DNA from: Euryarchaeota archaeon UBA549 | GTDB lineage: Archaea > Thermoplasmatota > Poseidoniia > Poseidoniales > Poseidoniaceae | Length of the DNA: 26,314 bases | NCBI GenBank assembly: GCA_002495645.1 | Contig: DAGF01000110.1 | Location: forward strand, 1-26,314 | Reading direction: 5' to 3' | The notes under the pieces: model-generated | The model's database searches: none | Told to the model about the DNA's origin: nothing | The model's input: the letters and a program-made list of their open reading frames with translations, nothing else | Shown here: in pieces, positions 8,202-16,767 of the stretch | How positions within the stretch are numbered: position 1 is the first letter of the stretch | Layout: every line of letters begins with the position of its first letter | Position numbers and translations under genes: made by a program

Positions 8202-8803
8202 CGGTCGTCACCCTCGCTGGGTCGTTTTCTGAAATTATCGAACAGGTCGCCGACCAAACCAACAGAATCCTTCAACGTGTCCATGAGCGTTTCCATCATG
8301 GCCTTATCGCCGTACTTTTCTTTCACCATCTCACGGAGTTCGTGTTCGATTTCCTCGTGGAGAGCGTCATCGATATTGAACTGGGTTCGCAAGTTGGCCA
8401 AGACTCGGAACTCATCGCGGGAAAGTGACGCATTCACGATGGCGACCTCGAAAACTTTGGTGTAAATCAGCCGCATCTCATCCTTGGATATCGGCGTACC
8501 GCTTCTTGACTCGGTTCCGTTTTGAATGGCTTCGTAAATGTAAGCGGGCTCCTCTGGGGCGAGTTTGAGCGCACTGGCTAATTTGATGATGAGTCGCTTT
8601 TCTTCTCGGGTCAACACCCCGTCGGTCAACATGACCTCAACCGTTGAACGAAACACGTCCAACGTTCCAAGTTCAAGCGACGACACACTCCACCGACGCG
8701 CTTCCACTTCTTGAAGAAACCGTTGAGTTTGAAAACCACATAAATCGCCCGTTTTGAGGGCACAGGATTCAAAAGGGCTCGGCATGTGGAAGGGATTGTT
8801 CAC
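8198..8803 (-). CDS. TerB-like helical protein
   Basis: The central part (VFRSTVEVMLTDGVLTREEK followed by LIIKLASALKL) has the TerB pattern: a helix, a DG turn followed by a conserved Glu, then another helix. A second similar unit follows (EVAIVNASLSRDEFRVLANL). TerB domains occur in tellurite-resistance and stress or membrane-associated proteins, but the biochemical role is unclear. The tail (KEKYGDKAMMETLMDTLKD) is helical. No signal peptide is present. I chose the GTG at 8803 because GAGGG precedes it with 8 nt. An ATG at 8785 has no binding site, and longer GTG starts are less likely. The gene is divergent from dnaG and heads the TerB / helical / small ORF / mobA cluster. Confidence 0.65.
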   Translation of the reverse strand: MNNPFHMPSPFESCALKTGDLCGFQTQRFLQEVEARRWSVSSLELGTLDVFRSTVEVMLTDGVLTREEKRLIIKLASALKLAPEEPAYIYEAIQNGTESRSGTPISKDEMRLIYTKVFEVAIVNASLSRDEFRVLANLRTQFNIDDALHEEIEHELREMVKEKYGDKAMMETLMDTLKDSVGLVGDLFDNFRKRPSEGDDR

Positions 8804-8873
8804 ATTCACTTCCCTCGCTTTGCGAGTGGAATGCCACGGACCCGTTGACACCCGTCATCGGCCCAACGCACGG

Positions 8874-8889
8874 TGTTTGTGTGCAAACA
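8874..8889. promoter_or_regulatory. 6-bp inverted repeat upstream of dnaG
   Basis: TGTTTG and CAAACA form a perfect inverted repeat with a 4-base TGTG spacer. It lies immediately before the GGAG ribosome binding site at 8891-8894 and 15 bases before the dnaG ATG. The position and 16-base size suit a repressor operator or a small hairpin in the leader. No protein partner can be named, and chance occurrence is possible. Confidence 0.3.
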
Positions 8890-8904
8890 AGGAGCGTAAA
8901 CCAC

Positions 8905-10167
8905 ATGGGAAGAAACAACTCAAACCGCGGAGGCGGAAATCAAAACCGCGGTGGCGGTGGAAAAGGCAAGGCCATGAAGTATGAAATTCGGGCTGATATC
9001 AAAGTGAACGGCACCGTCCAACGCAAGGACATCATCGGGGCCATCATGGGCCAAACCGAGGGCTTGCTCGGGGACGAACTCGAACTGCGCAAGTTGCAAC
9101 GAACGGCGCGTGTTGGACACGTTGACGTTGAAATGGAGACCAAGAACGGCAAGGTGCACGGCACCATTGTCATTCCAAGCAGCATGGATAACGTTGAGAC
9201 GGCGATCATCGCAAGTTCGTTGGAAACCATTGACCGCATCGGTCCCTGCAACGCCATCATCAAGGTCATGCAGATCAGCGATATCCGAGCAACCAAGCGA
9301 ACAGCGGTGGTTGACCGAGCCAAGGAGCTCTTGTTGACCATGGTGAATTCTGGCGAAGCTGCATCCAAGACCGTTATCGAAGAAGTTCGTTCGGTGTTGA
9401 CCGTTGGCACAGCCAAGTCCTTCCACGGATTGACCTGTGGCCCGAACGTCGAATCTTCGTCCTCCCTCATCATTGTGGAAGGTCGTAACGATGTTCGAAA
9501 TTTGCTCAACTGCGGTGTCAAGAACGCCATCAGTGCCGATGGCTCAGGCAACATCAAGCAGGAACTCATCGACCTTGCGAACGGCAAGGAAAGCGTTACG
9601 GTGGCCATTGACGGCGATCGTGGCGGTGAAATGCTGTTCATGCAACTTTACGATATGATGAAGGTTGACCACGTCGCTCAAGCGCCGGTCGGTCAAGAGT
9701 GGGAATTGCTCCCACAGAAGACCGTTACGATGTGCCTCCAAAAGAAGACGGAAGCTGCCAAGTTCAAGCATCAACTCGATAAGAAAATCGCCGAGGACGA
9801 CCAAAAGTTCGGTGGCGACAAAGACTGGGACAAGGACATGGACGAGGAATTCTCCCCCGATGAACCCGAATCCGCACCCGCAGACATCCAGGAACTCTTT
9901 GACAAGGTGGATGAGATGGGCAAGAACAAAGCCGTCATCCGATTTGCTGACGGTACATTTTCGGACGAAATTGGCCCCTCCAAACTTGAGGCTGCGTTGA
10001 CTGAGGCCGAGGCGGCCGAGGCCGTTTTGTTCAACGGCTCGGTGACCGAGAAGGTTCTCAACTACGTGAGTCAGTCTTCGGCCAACACCCTCGTTGGTAC
10101 CAAGGAAGGCAAAGGGTTCGAAGCATCCGATGACTTGACGGTCTGGTTTGCTGAAGTTCACCGATAA
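8905..10167 (+). CDS. dnaG: Archaeal DnaG-type TOPRIM protein
   Basis: Archaeal DnaG has a TOPRIM fold; in studied archaea it is associated with the exosome as an RNA-binding component and can also prime DNA. The N-terminus (MKYEIRADIKVNGTV, GAIMGQTEGLLGDELELRKL) matches the family. The TOPRIM motif is complete: IIVEGRNDV with E192 and DGDRGG with D236 and D238. The C-terminal third carries an Asp/Glu-rich linker and a conserved end domain. The ATG at 8905 has GGAG 10 nt upstream. It adds 23 residues rich in Asn, Arg and Gly before the usual Met, perhaps an RNA-binding tail. The 420-aa length is normal. Codon use is biased to C/G-ending codons, suggesting good expression. Confidence 0.95.
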   Translation: MGRNNSNRGGGNQNRGGGGKGKAMKYEIRADIKVNGTVQRKDIIGAIMGQTEGLLGDELELRKLQRTARVGHVDVEMETKNGKVHGTIVIPSSMDNVETAIIASSLETIDRIGPCNAIIKVMQISDIRATKRTAVVDRAKELLLTMVNSGEAASKTVIEEVRSVLTVGTAKSFHGLTCGPNVESSSSLIIVEGRNDVRNLLNCGVKNAISADGSGNIKQELIDLANGKESVTVAIDGDRGGEMLFMQLYDMMKVDHVAQAPVGQEWELLPQKTVTMCLQKKTEAAKFKHQLDKKIAEDDQKFGGDKDWDKDMDEEFSPDEPESAPADIQELFDKVDEMGKNKAVIRFADGTFSDEIGPSKLEAALTEAEAAEAVLFNGSVTEKVLNYVSQSSANTLVGTKEGKGFEASDDLTVWFAEVHR

Positions 10168-10212
10168 GTGCCAAACGGTTCACTTATGTTCTTGTGTGGC
10201 TAAGGTCGCTTC

Positions 10213-11355
10213 ATGGAGGACGATGCGTTCCCCGAGTGGCCTGCCCAAGAGGGCGAAGTTTCCGAGGGTACAACCGAGGAAACACCCGAGCAAGAACCCA
10301 AGGATTCCACTGCGGAATCGGTCGAACAGGCCGAGGAAACAGCCGAAATCACCACGAACGTGGAATCTACAGATTCTGATACCGATGATGTGGACGCTTC
10401 GAATGACGAACTTCCTAACGGCGCTCCCACAGAAGGATGGACCCTCCCCGTTCGGGCTGCACCCATCCTTGCTCTTCAAGGAGAGAAGGTTGTGGAGTTC
10501 CCGCTGAGCCAGCATGTGAACGGGTTGGAATCCACGTCGCTTGTCATGGACGACGAACTGATGCGAATTGTTGAGGCCCGGTACGACGCAGATGGTGTTC
10601 GTCGACTCAATGTACGCATGGCACTTGTAAAGGAACACATTTCTGGATATTCCCACACCCATCTGGATTTGTTTCAGAAATTGCAGGGCGTTTGGTGGGG
10701 CTCCATCGGGGTCGGTCTGCTTAGTGGCATTTTAGCCACCACCACCCAAGGGCTGTTGGCTTTGGGAGGCGGCGCCTTTGTTCTGGCAGGCGTTGCGGGT
10801 CTCTTGTTGGCCAAACTCGACCTTCACCGGCTTTCATTCTCTGACCACGGCGGTCGGCACGATTTCTATCTCTCCGGTTGGCGGCAAGAGCCCTACTTGA
10901 TTCACAACAGCACGGCCCTGCTCGGACCGGCCTTCGTGGAGTTTTTGCGAACCTCAAACCTTGACACTGAACACATTGATGCGGTCATCGATGCGTTAGG
11001 AGCGCCAGCCCAACCCGCCCCTGAACTCCAATCGGCACCGGAGGTACCCGCTCCGGCAGCGTTACCCGAACCCACCCCTCCGACAACTCCAGCACTCCCG
11101 CCTCCACCAAGTTCCAGCCCAGCAGCCCCGCCTCCAGTCGTGGCGTCAAGCGGCCCACCCATCTCCAATCCAAGCCCGGCGCCCCAACCTCTACCACTTC
11201 CACCCGCCCCGGTTCAGCACGCACCACCGCCGCCAACCCTTCCTGCGGCACCTTTGCCAGCACCCCTTCCTCCAGCACCACTCCCCCCGCCTTTGGCACC
11301 CGCGATGACGAAGAGCAGTATTGACGAAGACGCCTTGTGGGACGACCTGAATTGA
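10213..11355 (+). CDS. Membrane protein with acidic N-terminus and Pro-rich C-terminus
   Basis: I do not recognise a family. The ATG at 10213 starts ~75 residues of acidic, low-complexity sequence, followed by a compact region (about residues 76-155). Two closely spaced hydrophobic segments at about 160-200 (WWGSIGVGLLSGILA and ALGGGAFVLAGVAGLLLAKL) form a membrane hairpin. A short globular region (HDFYLSGWR) follows, then from ~264 to ~365 a stretch dominated by Pro and Ala with repeated PAP/PPP runs, ending in an acidic DEDALWDDLN. Pro-rich linkers of this sort often span an envelope or act as binding spacers, but the side of the membrane is not clear. The gene is 45 bases after dnaG and ends exactly where the opposing 965-aa gene ends. 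Confidence 0.8.
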   Translation: MEDDAFPEWPAQEGEVSEGTTEETPEQEPKDSTAESVEQAEETAEITTNVESTDSDTDDVDASNDELPNGAPTEGWTLPVRAAPILALQGEKVVEFPLSQHVNGLESTSLVMDDELMRIVEARYDADGVRRLNVRMALVKEHISGYSHTHLDLFQKLQGVWWGSIGVGLLSGILATTTQGLLALGGGAFVLAGVAGLLLAKLDLHRLSFSDHGGRHDFYLSGWRQEPYLIHNSTALLGPAFVEFLRTSNLDTEHIDAVIDALGAPAQPAPELQSAPEVPAPAALPEPTPPTTPALPPPPSSSPAAPPPVVASSGPPISNPSPAPQPLPLPPAPVQHAPPPPTLPAAPLPAPLPPAPLPPPLAPAMTKSSIDEDALWDDLN

Positions 11356-14253
11356 TCAAGCCTTTACGCCGCCAGCGGACGGCAGGTTCACGCTTTTGGC
11401 TAATTTTTTGATTTCATCTGAAAGACCGGCCAATTCACTCGGTAGGGGCCACTCGTCTTTCTCCAGTGGCACATGTCGGCCAAGGCCAGGGATGCGTTCC
11501 AACGCCACTCCCAGCTCAACCGCATCGGCAAGGAAATCCCCCTTTGCACCGGAATGCCTAGCTTCCAACCGTCGCCGCATCCAGCGCTTGAGTGGGGCGA
11601 CCAACTGGGTTAATTCAGTCAACATTCGTGCCCGCTCTCCGTCGCTCTTGTTCCCTTCCGGGAGGAGTCTGAGGGTTAGACGAAGCAATCGTCCAACACG
11701 GACATCCCGTGGCGTGATATTGACGTGCTGAGCCAAACCTCTTCGGACCTCAGGAAGGGCGTTCATGCCCTGCTGCGCCACATCATCTGCAAGGCCATTC
11801 AAGCCCAAGAGGGCAATGAGTTCCCTCAAAGCGTTCAATGCCCGCTGGGTTGCAATATCGGAAGAAATGACCTCTTCAGCCATCGGCTTAACGGCAACGC
11901 TCTCCGTGCTGTCCACACTTGCAGATGGCGCACCAACCTCTGGCTTGATATCTTCTTCCTCAGGCTGGGCAACGTCAACAACTTCCTCAACGGATTCTGG
12001 TGGCAATGGCGAAATTGGGGGCGGGGGTGTTGCCTCTTGCTTTGCTGATGCCCGTTCCTCCCGTTCTCGCCACCAACGCCAACGCTCGACTGACCACTTA
12101 TCATCGGCAAAGAATTCCTCATCTGACACACCATCATCGTGCAGATGCTTTGTGTCAGGGTGCCGCCGCTCTTCCTCCAATGATTTGGTGGGGCGTCCCG
12201 TGTTGTTGTGCACGGGTTCAGCCTCTTCAACATCCGTCGCAGACTCGTGGTCCATGGCCTCGAGCATGGCTTCATGAGCCTCATCCAGTGCGGAAACGGG
12301 CTGAAGAACCGGACGCTCTTCCTGCTCTGGAACAGGGACGAGCGTTGGATGCGTCCGTTCGGGTTGCCAAAGATGAAGACGATACGTTGCGTCTTCAACC
12401 GGGCGGCTGGCCAGATGCGTCGTAAAGGAAGGAATGCTACGACTGAGATGGTTCAGTCGGTGTGGCTGCTTGATGTGCAATTCCATCTCCAACCCAAGTT
12501 CGATATCCCGTTCCCAAGGAAGGGCGGACAAACGTCGTCGTAGGACTTCGTGATGCTCTACATGCGGCCGGGCCTCGCTCAGCTCCCTGGCGACCCGCAC
12601 AGGGTCTTCGTTGACCAATTCAATCCATGCATCAACCACCCACCCAGACCGCTTGAGCGCCGTTAATTCACGCATCAGCGGTGCTTGGATGCGCTTGGCG
12701 GCTGCTGAGGATGCATCCTTCGGGATGGACGCACCGCCGCTTCGCATCAATTCAGCCACATGCTGCTCGAGTTCGCGAAGGCTCATGTCGTGTGTTAGCG
12801 TTTCTTTTTCGAGGGAGCCCGAACGGCGCATGCCGGCCAATTCTTCTTCCAACATAACGCGATGTCGCTCATTTCTTCGGTTGATTTTCACCACGTAGGC
12901 TTCCATTTCTTCGAGCACATCGTCCTCAAGTTCCTCAGTGGCCAAAAGGTGACGGCGCATCCCGACCTCTTCATTCCCGATGAAGGAGGTATCAAGGCCA
13001 TCGAGAGCCTCCATGATTTCCACTCGTCGGTCCCAGCGATGGCGTTCGGCCGACATTCGCTCCAAAGCATTGAGCGGGTCGTCAAACACGCGTTGTTGCC
13101 AGGCGCCGACGACCAATCCCGCATGTTCGTAGGATTGGAGCAATTCCAACCCGTCAAGCTCAAGTTGTTTCCAAAGAGCGTCCAATTCGTCAACAATGTC
13201 TTGCAACCCCTCGGTCATCTCAAGATGGCCAACGAGGTCTCTTGATCCTTCAACCCGAGAAGGCCAATAGCGTGCAAATCGTTCCCACCGCCCCACGAGT
13301 TCAAGATGCCGTTGCACTGATGCCGCAATGGTGTCGTGATTGGCTTCCCACTCCATGAGGTCGCTTGGATGTAGGTCGCCTTCGTGAGGAAAGACAATCC
13401 CTTGCTGTCTCCATTCTCGTATGCGGTCAGAAAACACCTGCCTTCGTTGTTCAAGGGTTTGAGCAACCTCGTTCACCTCGTTTGAGAGTTCATCCAAGGC
13501 TTGTTGGTTCTCTTTATCCAAGAGTTGACTGCAACGCAATTCAAATTCAGCAGCCAAGGCATCATCAAAGGGCTGAATCATTTGCACCGCATTCAATCGA
13601 ACCAACTCCTTCTTGGCGTGGAATCCTTGCCACTGTTCGAGTTGGTTGAGCGCCTCCAGCAAGGGCTGTTCGATCGTTTCGCCAAGTGCATAACCCAAGC
13701 CCCGCAAGTGGTCAGCGCCGCTCTGAATCATCTGCCGTTGCCGTTGTTCATCGGCCTCGACAAGTTCCAGATGGCGCAGCAGTTCATCGATGGACAGAGG
13801 CGAGGCGAAAAGTCGGTACAGCGGAGCAACGGCGGCATGACTGGAGACATCCAACGCTGCCAGGCGTTCGTAGAGCATGGACCACATGTCGCCGTGCTCT
13901 TCTCCAAACCACGCCTCCTTCTCCCTGTTCAACGGGGGCTCCCACGGGGCAAGGGAACGAAGTTCGCGTTCCACTTCTAGATACGTTTCTTCGATGGTGA
14001 ACGGGTCACTGAGTTGTGATCTGTAGGGATTAAGTGCCTCAAAACCAGGAATTGAATGTTGAGAAAAGGCAGCGATGCGGTCTTCAAGTTCAGAAGCGGT
14101 TTCCCGTCGTTCCTCCAACCAGGTCAAACGTTCACCTTGACCCCCTTCATGTTCATTGAGAAAAGCCTCGATATCGGCACGGTCGAAACCGAAACGGACC
14201 AGCGAGTCAATTCGCTCACCCTCGGTGTCGTCCGCCCAATTCTCGCCGCTCAT
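11356..14253 (-). CDS. 965-aa helical/coiled-coil protein with internal repeats
   Basis: Function is unknown. The N-terminus (IDSLVRFGFDRADIEAFLNEHE) resembles a small UBA-like three-helix module. From ~60 to ~690 the protein is almost all helix, rich in Leu, Glu, Arg and Trp, and contains a degenerate repeat. Two copies are easy to align, GLVVGAWQQRVFDDPLNALE near residue 378 and GWVVDAWIELVNEDPVRVAR near 535. A weaker copy begins at WRQQGIVFPHEG. Residues ~690-800 are acidic and disordered. The last ~160 residues (ALRELIALLGLNGLADDV onward) form a separate helical domain. There is no signal peptide or membrane segment. The ATG has AGGAG two bases upstream, which is close. The gene diverges from the TPR gene, and its stop abuts that of the Pro-rich gene. 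A scaffold or SMC-like role is only a guess; no ATPase motif is visible. Confidence 0.82.
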   Translation of the reverse strand: MSGENWADDTEGERIDSLVRFGFDRADIEAFLNEHEGGQGERLTWLEERRETASELEDRIAAFSQHSIPGFEALNPYRSQLSDPFTIEETYLEVERELRSLAPWEPPLNREKEAWFGEEHGDMWSMLYERLAALDVSSHAAVAPLYRLFASPLSIDELLRHLELVEADEQRQRQMIQSGADHLRGLGYALGETIEQPLLEALNQLEQWQGFHAKKELVRLNAVQMIQPFDDALAAEFELRCSQLLDKENQQALDELSNEVNEVAQTLEQRRQVFSDRIREWRQQGIVFPHEGDLHPSDLMEWEANHDTIAASVQRHLELVGRWERFARYWPSRVEGSRDLVGHLEMTEGLQDIVDELDALWKQLELDGLELLQSYEHAGLVVGAWQQRVFDDPLNALERMSAERHRWDRRVEIMEALDGLDTSFIGNEEVGMRRHLLATEELEDDVLEEMEAYVVKINRRNERHRVMLEEELAGMRRSGSLEKETLTHDMSLRELEQHVAELMRSGGASIPKDASSAAAKRIQAPLMRELTALKRSGWVVDAWIELVNEDPVRVARELSEARPHVEHHEVLRRRLSALPWERDIELGLEMELHIKQPHRLNHLSRSIPSFTTHLASRPVEDATYRLHLWQPERTHPTLVPVPEQEERPVLQPVSALDEAHEAMLEAMDHESATDVEEAEPVHNNTGRPTKSLEEERRHPDTKHLHDDGVSDEEFFADDKWSVERWRWWREREERASAKQEATPPPPISPLPPESVEEVVDVAQPEEEDIKPEVGAPSASVDSTESVAVKPMAEEVISSDIATQRALNALRELIALLGLNGLADDVAQQGMNALPEVRRGLAQHVNITPRDVRVGRLLRLTLRLLPEGNKSDGERARMLTELTQLVAPLKRWMRRRLEARHSGAKGDFLADAVELGVALERIPGLGRHVPLEKDEWPLPSELAGLSDEIKKLAKSVNLPSAGGVKA

Positions 14254-14385
14254 CGCTCCTCAATTCTCCCACGGTGACGGGAGGGCTTTCAATATGAGCG
14301 GTTCCAAAGGCAAATTTCCCCCGTCTTCTCAACATCTTGTGATTCACGGCTGTTGATTGAGGGGGCCAAAACGAGCCTTTCTTGC

Positions 14386-16722
14386 ATGAATTCTTCCGCA
14401 GACCATAAAGGCGCAACGGACCGCTCGTGGTCAATGAGTCTGCTCGCTATCGGTTTAGGTGCCCTTTCCGTGGGGGTTGTAGGAGGCCTTGGTTATTGGA
14501 TGGTGCAGGCCAATAACAAGATGATTCGCTTGCTTGACATGCAAACGTTGTTGCGTGAATCACAAGCCACCCACTTCCATCATCTGAACATCGCTACCGA
14601 AGGGGTGCTTTCAGACCTCAACACCCTTCAAACCACCCTCGACGCCCTGCGTGCGACCCACCCCGACATCGACGCATCCATGGCCGTACACCAGTTCCTG
14701 CTGGCCTACGAAACGGAATCTTCGCCTGCCATCGATATTCAACAAGCCTGTGAAGTCCTACGGTCGGTGGTTCAACACCAACCGATTGAAGGCGGCGTTT
14801 CGGACCATCTTTCCGTCAACCACGCAAGCCTGCTCCGACGTCTGCTGACCGTTTTCGAACATCACCAACTGACCGTTTCTGCGTTGCACATGGACGGCGA
14901 CACCGCGCATCGATTGGGTTTGGCTGCGTGCCATCTCCAGCGATACGACTGGGCTGAAGGTGCGCTTGGTGTGGCCTACCAACTCTCGCCAGGGCATGCA
15001 AGCGTGCTCGAGGGTTTGGAACACATCGCCCGTCTTCGCGGCGACGATGCTTTGTATCGTCATTGGCTTGAAGCTCGGATGAAACTCACACCGGACGATC
15101 CCGACCTCCTCCGCTCCCACGCACACCTCCTTGCATCGATGGGTGATGAAGAAGCCGAACATGCTGTTCGTCGCCTTGAAGCGCTCGGCGTTGACACCGC
15201 AGCTGACCGTTCTCTTCTCTCCGGGCTGCGAGCACGTGCTGGAGCAAGAACCGAGGCCATTGAAGCCATTCTGCAAGCCTTGGAAGAGGACCCGAGCCGG
15301 TCGGCAGATTGGCTCCACTACGCTCAGTTATTGGAGGACGAAGGCGAGCGAGAATTGGCGCTTGAGGCCAACGAACGTTGCTTGACCCTCGACCGGCAGA
15401 ACGGTGAAGCATGGGCCCTCAAAGCCCGTCTTCTCGCCGATAAACAAGGCCACGCCCGGGAGGCCCTGAAAGCCGCCACACACGCCGTGGCCCTGGAGGC
15501 CGGTGGTGTGGACGCCATCTTCCTCAAATCGGAATTACTCGAACTTGAAGGGTCGATGGTCGCCGCCGAAGAAACCCTTCTCAAAGCGCTTGAGGCTCAA
15601 CCGTACAACGGGGAATTGCGTGCTCGTATTGCAGGCCGATACCTGCTCCAGCACCGAATTGATACCGCCTCTGATTTGCTTTCAGCCACACCCGATGGTA
15701 TTGACCACGCCTTGTTGCACACCGTAGAAGGCCGCCTGCACCTTGCACATGCCGACCGCTTGCGAGACGGTACTGGGCTGACCGATGAGAATTTGCTTGA
15801 AGCAGCGCTGGGCGCGTTCAACGGGGCTTTGTCCCTCAACCGAGAACTCGGCGTCGCTTGGCTCGGTTTGGCTCGAACCCAACGCATGCTGGGAGATACG
15901 GCCACAGCCGGCGAATCCCTTGACCGTGCCGAACGGTTGAGTCCAGAAAAGGACCCCTCCATCGCTTGTGAGGCGGCCTTACTCGCTCTCGACAACGGCG
16001 ACCTGCAAGCCGCTCTGCTTCATGTGGATGCAGCGGAAGTTCATGGCCAAAAGGCCACCACCGCCTACATCAGAGGCAACATTGCCGCTGTCAAGGGTCA
16101 ACTCAAGCAGGCCTTGTACCACTACAGCGATTGCTTGACGCTCGACGCGGGGCATATTCGTGCGCGACTCAACCGCTCTTCAGTTTACATGGGTCTAAAT
16201 GAAGCACGAAAGGCGTTGGACGATGCTGAAGCCCTGCTGGACCTCGCCCCTCAATTGGCGGTGGCCCGTGTCCGCAAGGCCGACGCTCACATGCATCTTG
16301 CAGAATGGGAAGCAGCTTCGAAGGAATTCAAGCATGTGCTTGAAAACGCACCCCATCACACCCATGCGCTGACGCAATTGGCGGCGTGCTATATGAGCAT
16401 GGACCGTGCAGAGCGGGCAGAAGCCCCGTTGAATGAGGCGCTCCGCCAATCCCCAGACCATGCACCAGCATGGCACCAACGAGGCTTGTATTACATGCAC
16501 TTCAACAAAATTGACAACGCCCTTTCAGACTTTGAGGCGGCGGTTCGGTGCGACGGCCATCATCTCGACGCACGCCTTCAAATCGCTGCCCATCATCACG
16601 GACTTGGCAATATGGACGAAGCTGAAACGGCTTGGAAGGCCATTTTGAGTATTGACCCCGATCACCAATTGGCCAAAACTCGGCTGAGTGAGTGCGAGAA
16701 AAACTTGATGAAAAGCGCGTGA
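14386..16722 (+). CDS. Membrane-anchored tetratricopeptide repeat protein
   Basis: A 778-residue protein with one N-terminal membrane segment (about residues 18-40, LLAIGLGALSVGVVGGLGYWM) followed by a short coiled stretch and then TPR units to the end. TPR signs include W/L-G/A-Y/F-A-P spacing in repeated 34-residue blocks (AWALKARLLADKQG, AWLGLARTQRMLGD, AWHQRGLYYMHFNK, and others). Such solenoids hold protein partners. With the anchor, it probably assembles a complex at the membrane, with the repeats on one face. I chose the ATG at 14386. The frame is open from a TTG at 14353, which would add 11 residues. It diverges from the 965-aa gene and is followed by the hexapeptide-repeat protein 45 bases later, so these may form one structural unit. 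Confidence 0.88.
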   Translation: MNSSADHKGATDRSWSMSLLAIGLGALSVGVVGGLGYWMVQANNKMIRLLDMQTLLRESQATHFHHLNIATEGVLSDLNTLQTTLDALRATHPDIDASMAVHQFLLAYETESSPAIDIQQACEVLRSVVQHQPIEGGVSDHLSVNHASLLRRLLTVFEHHQLTVSALHMDGDTAHRLGLAACHLQRYDWAEGALGVAYQLSPGHASVLEGLEHIARLRGDDALYRHWLEARMKLTPDDPDLLRSHAHLLASMGDEEAEHAVRRLEALGVDTAADRSLLSGLRARAGARTEAIEAILQALEEDPSRSADWLHYAQLLEDEGERELALEANERCLTLDRQNGEAWALKARLLADKQGHAREALKAATHAVALEAGGVDAIFLKSELLELEGSMVAAEETLLKALEAQPYNGELRARIAGRYLLQHRIDTASDLLSATPDGIDHALLHTVEGRLHLAHADRLRDGTGLTDENLLEAALGAFNGALSLNRELGVAWLGLARTQRMLGDTATAGESLDRAERLSPEKDPSIACEAALLALDNGDLQAALLHVDAAEVHGQKATTAYIRGNIAAVKGQLKQALYHYSDCLTLDAGHIRARLNRSSVYMGLNEARKALDDAEALLDLAPQLAVARVRKADAHMHLAEWEAASKEFKHVLENAPHHTHALTQLAACYMSMDRAERAEAPLNEALRQSPDHAPAWHQRGLYYMHFNKIDNALSDFEAAVRCDGHHLDARLQIAAHHHGLGNMDEAETAWKAILSIDPDHQLAKTRLSECEKNLMKSA

Positions 16723-16767
16723 ACACCTCAACCCGAAGGGGGGAGTTGAATCACTGAAATCAAAGAG

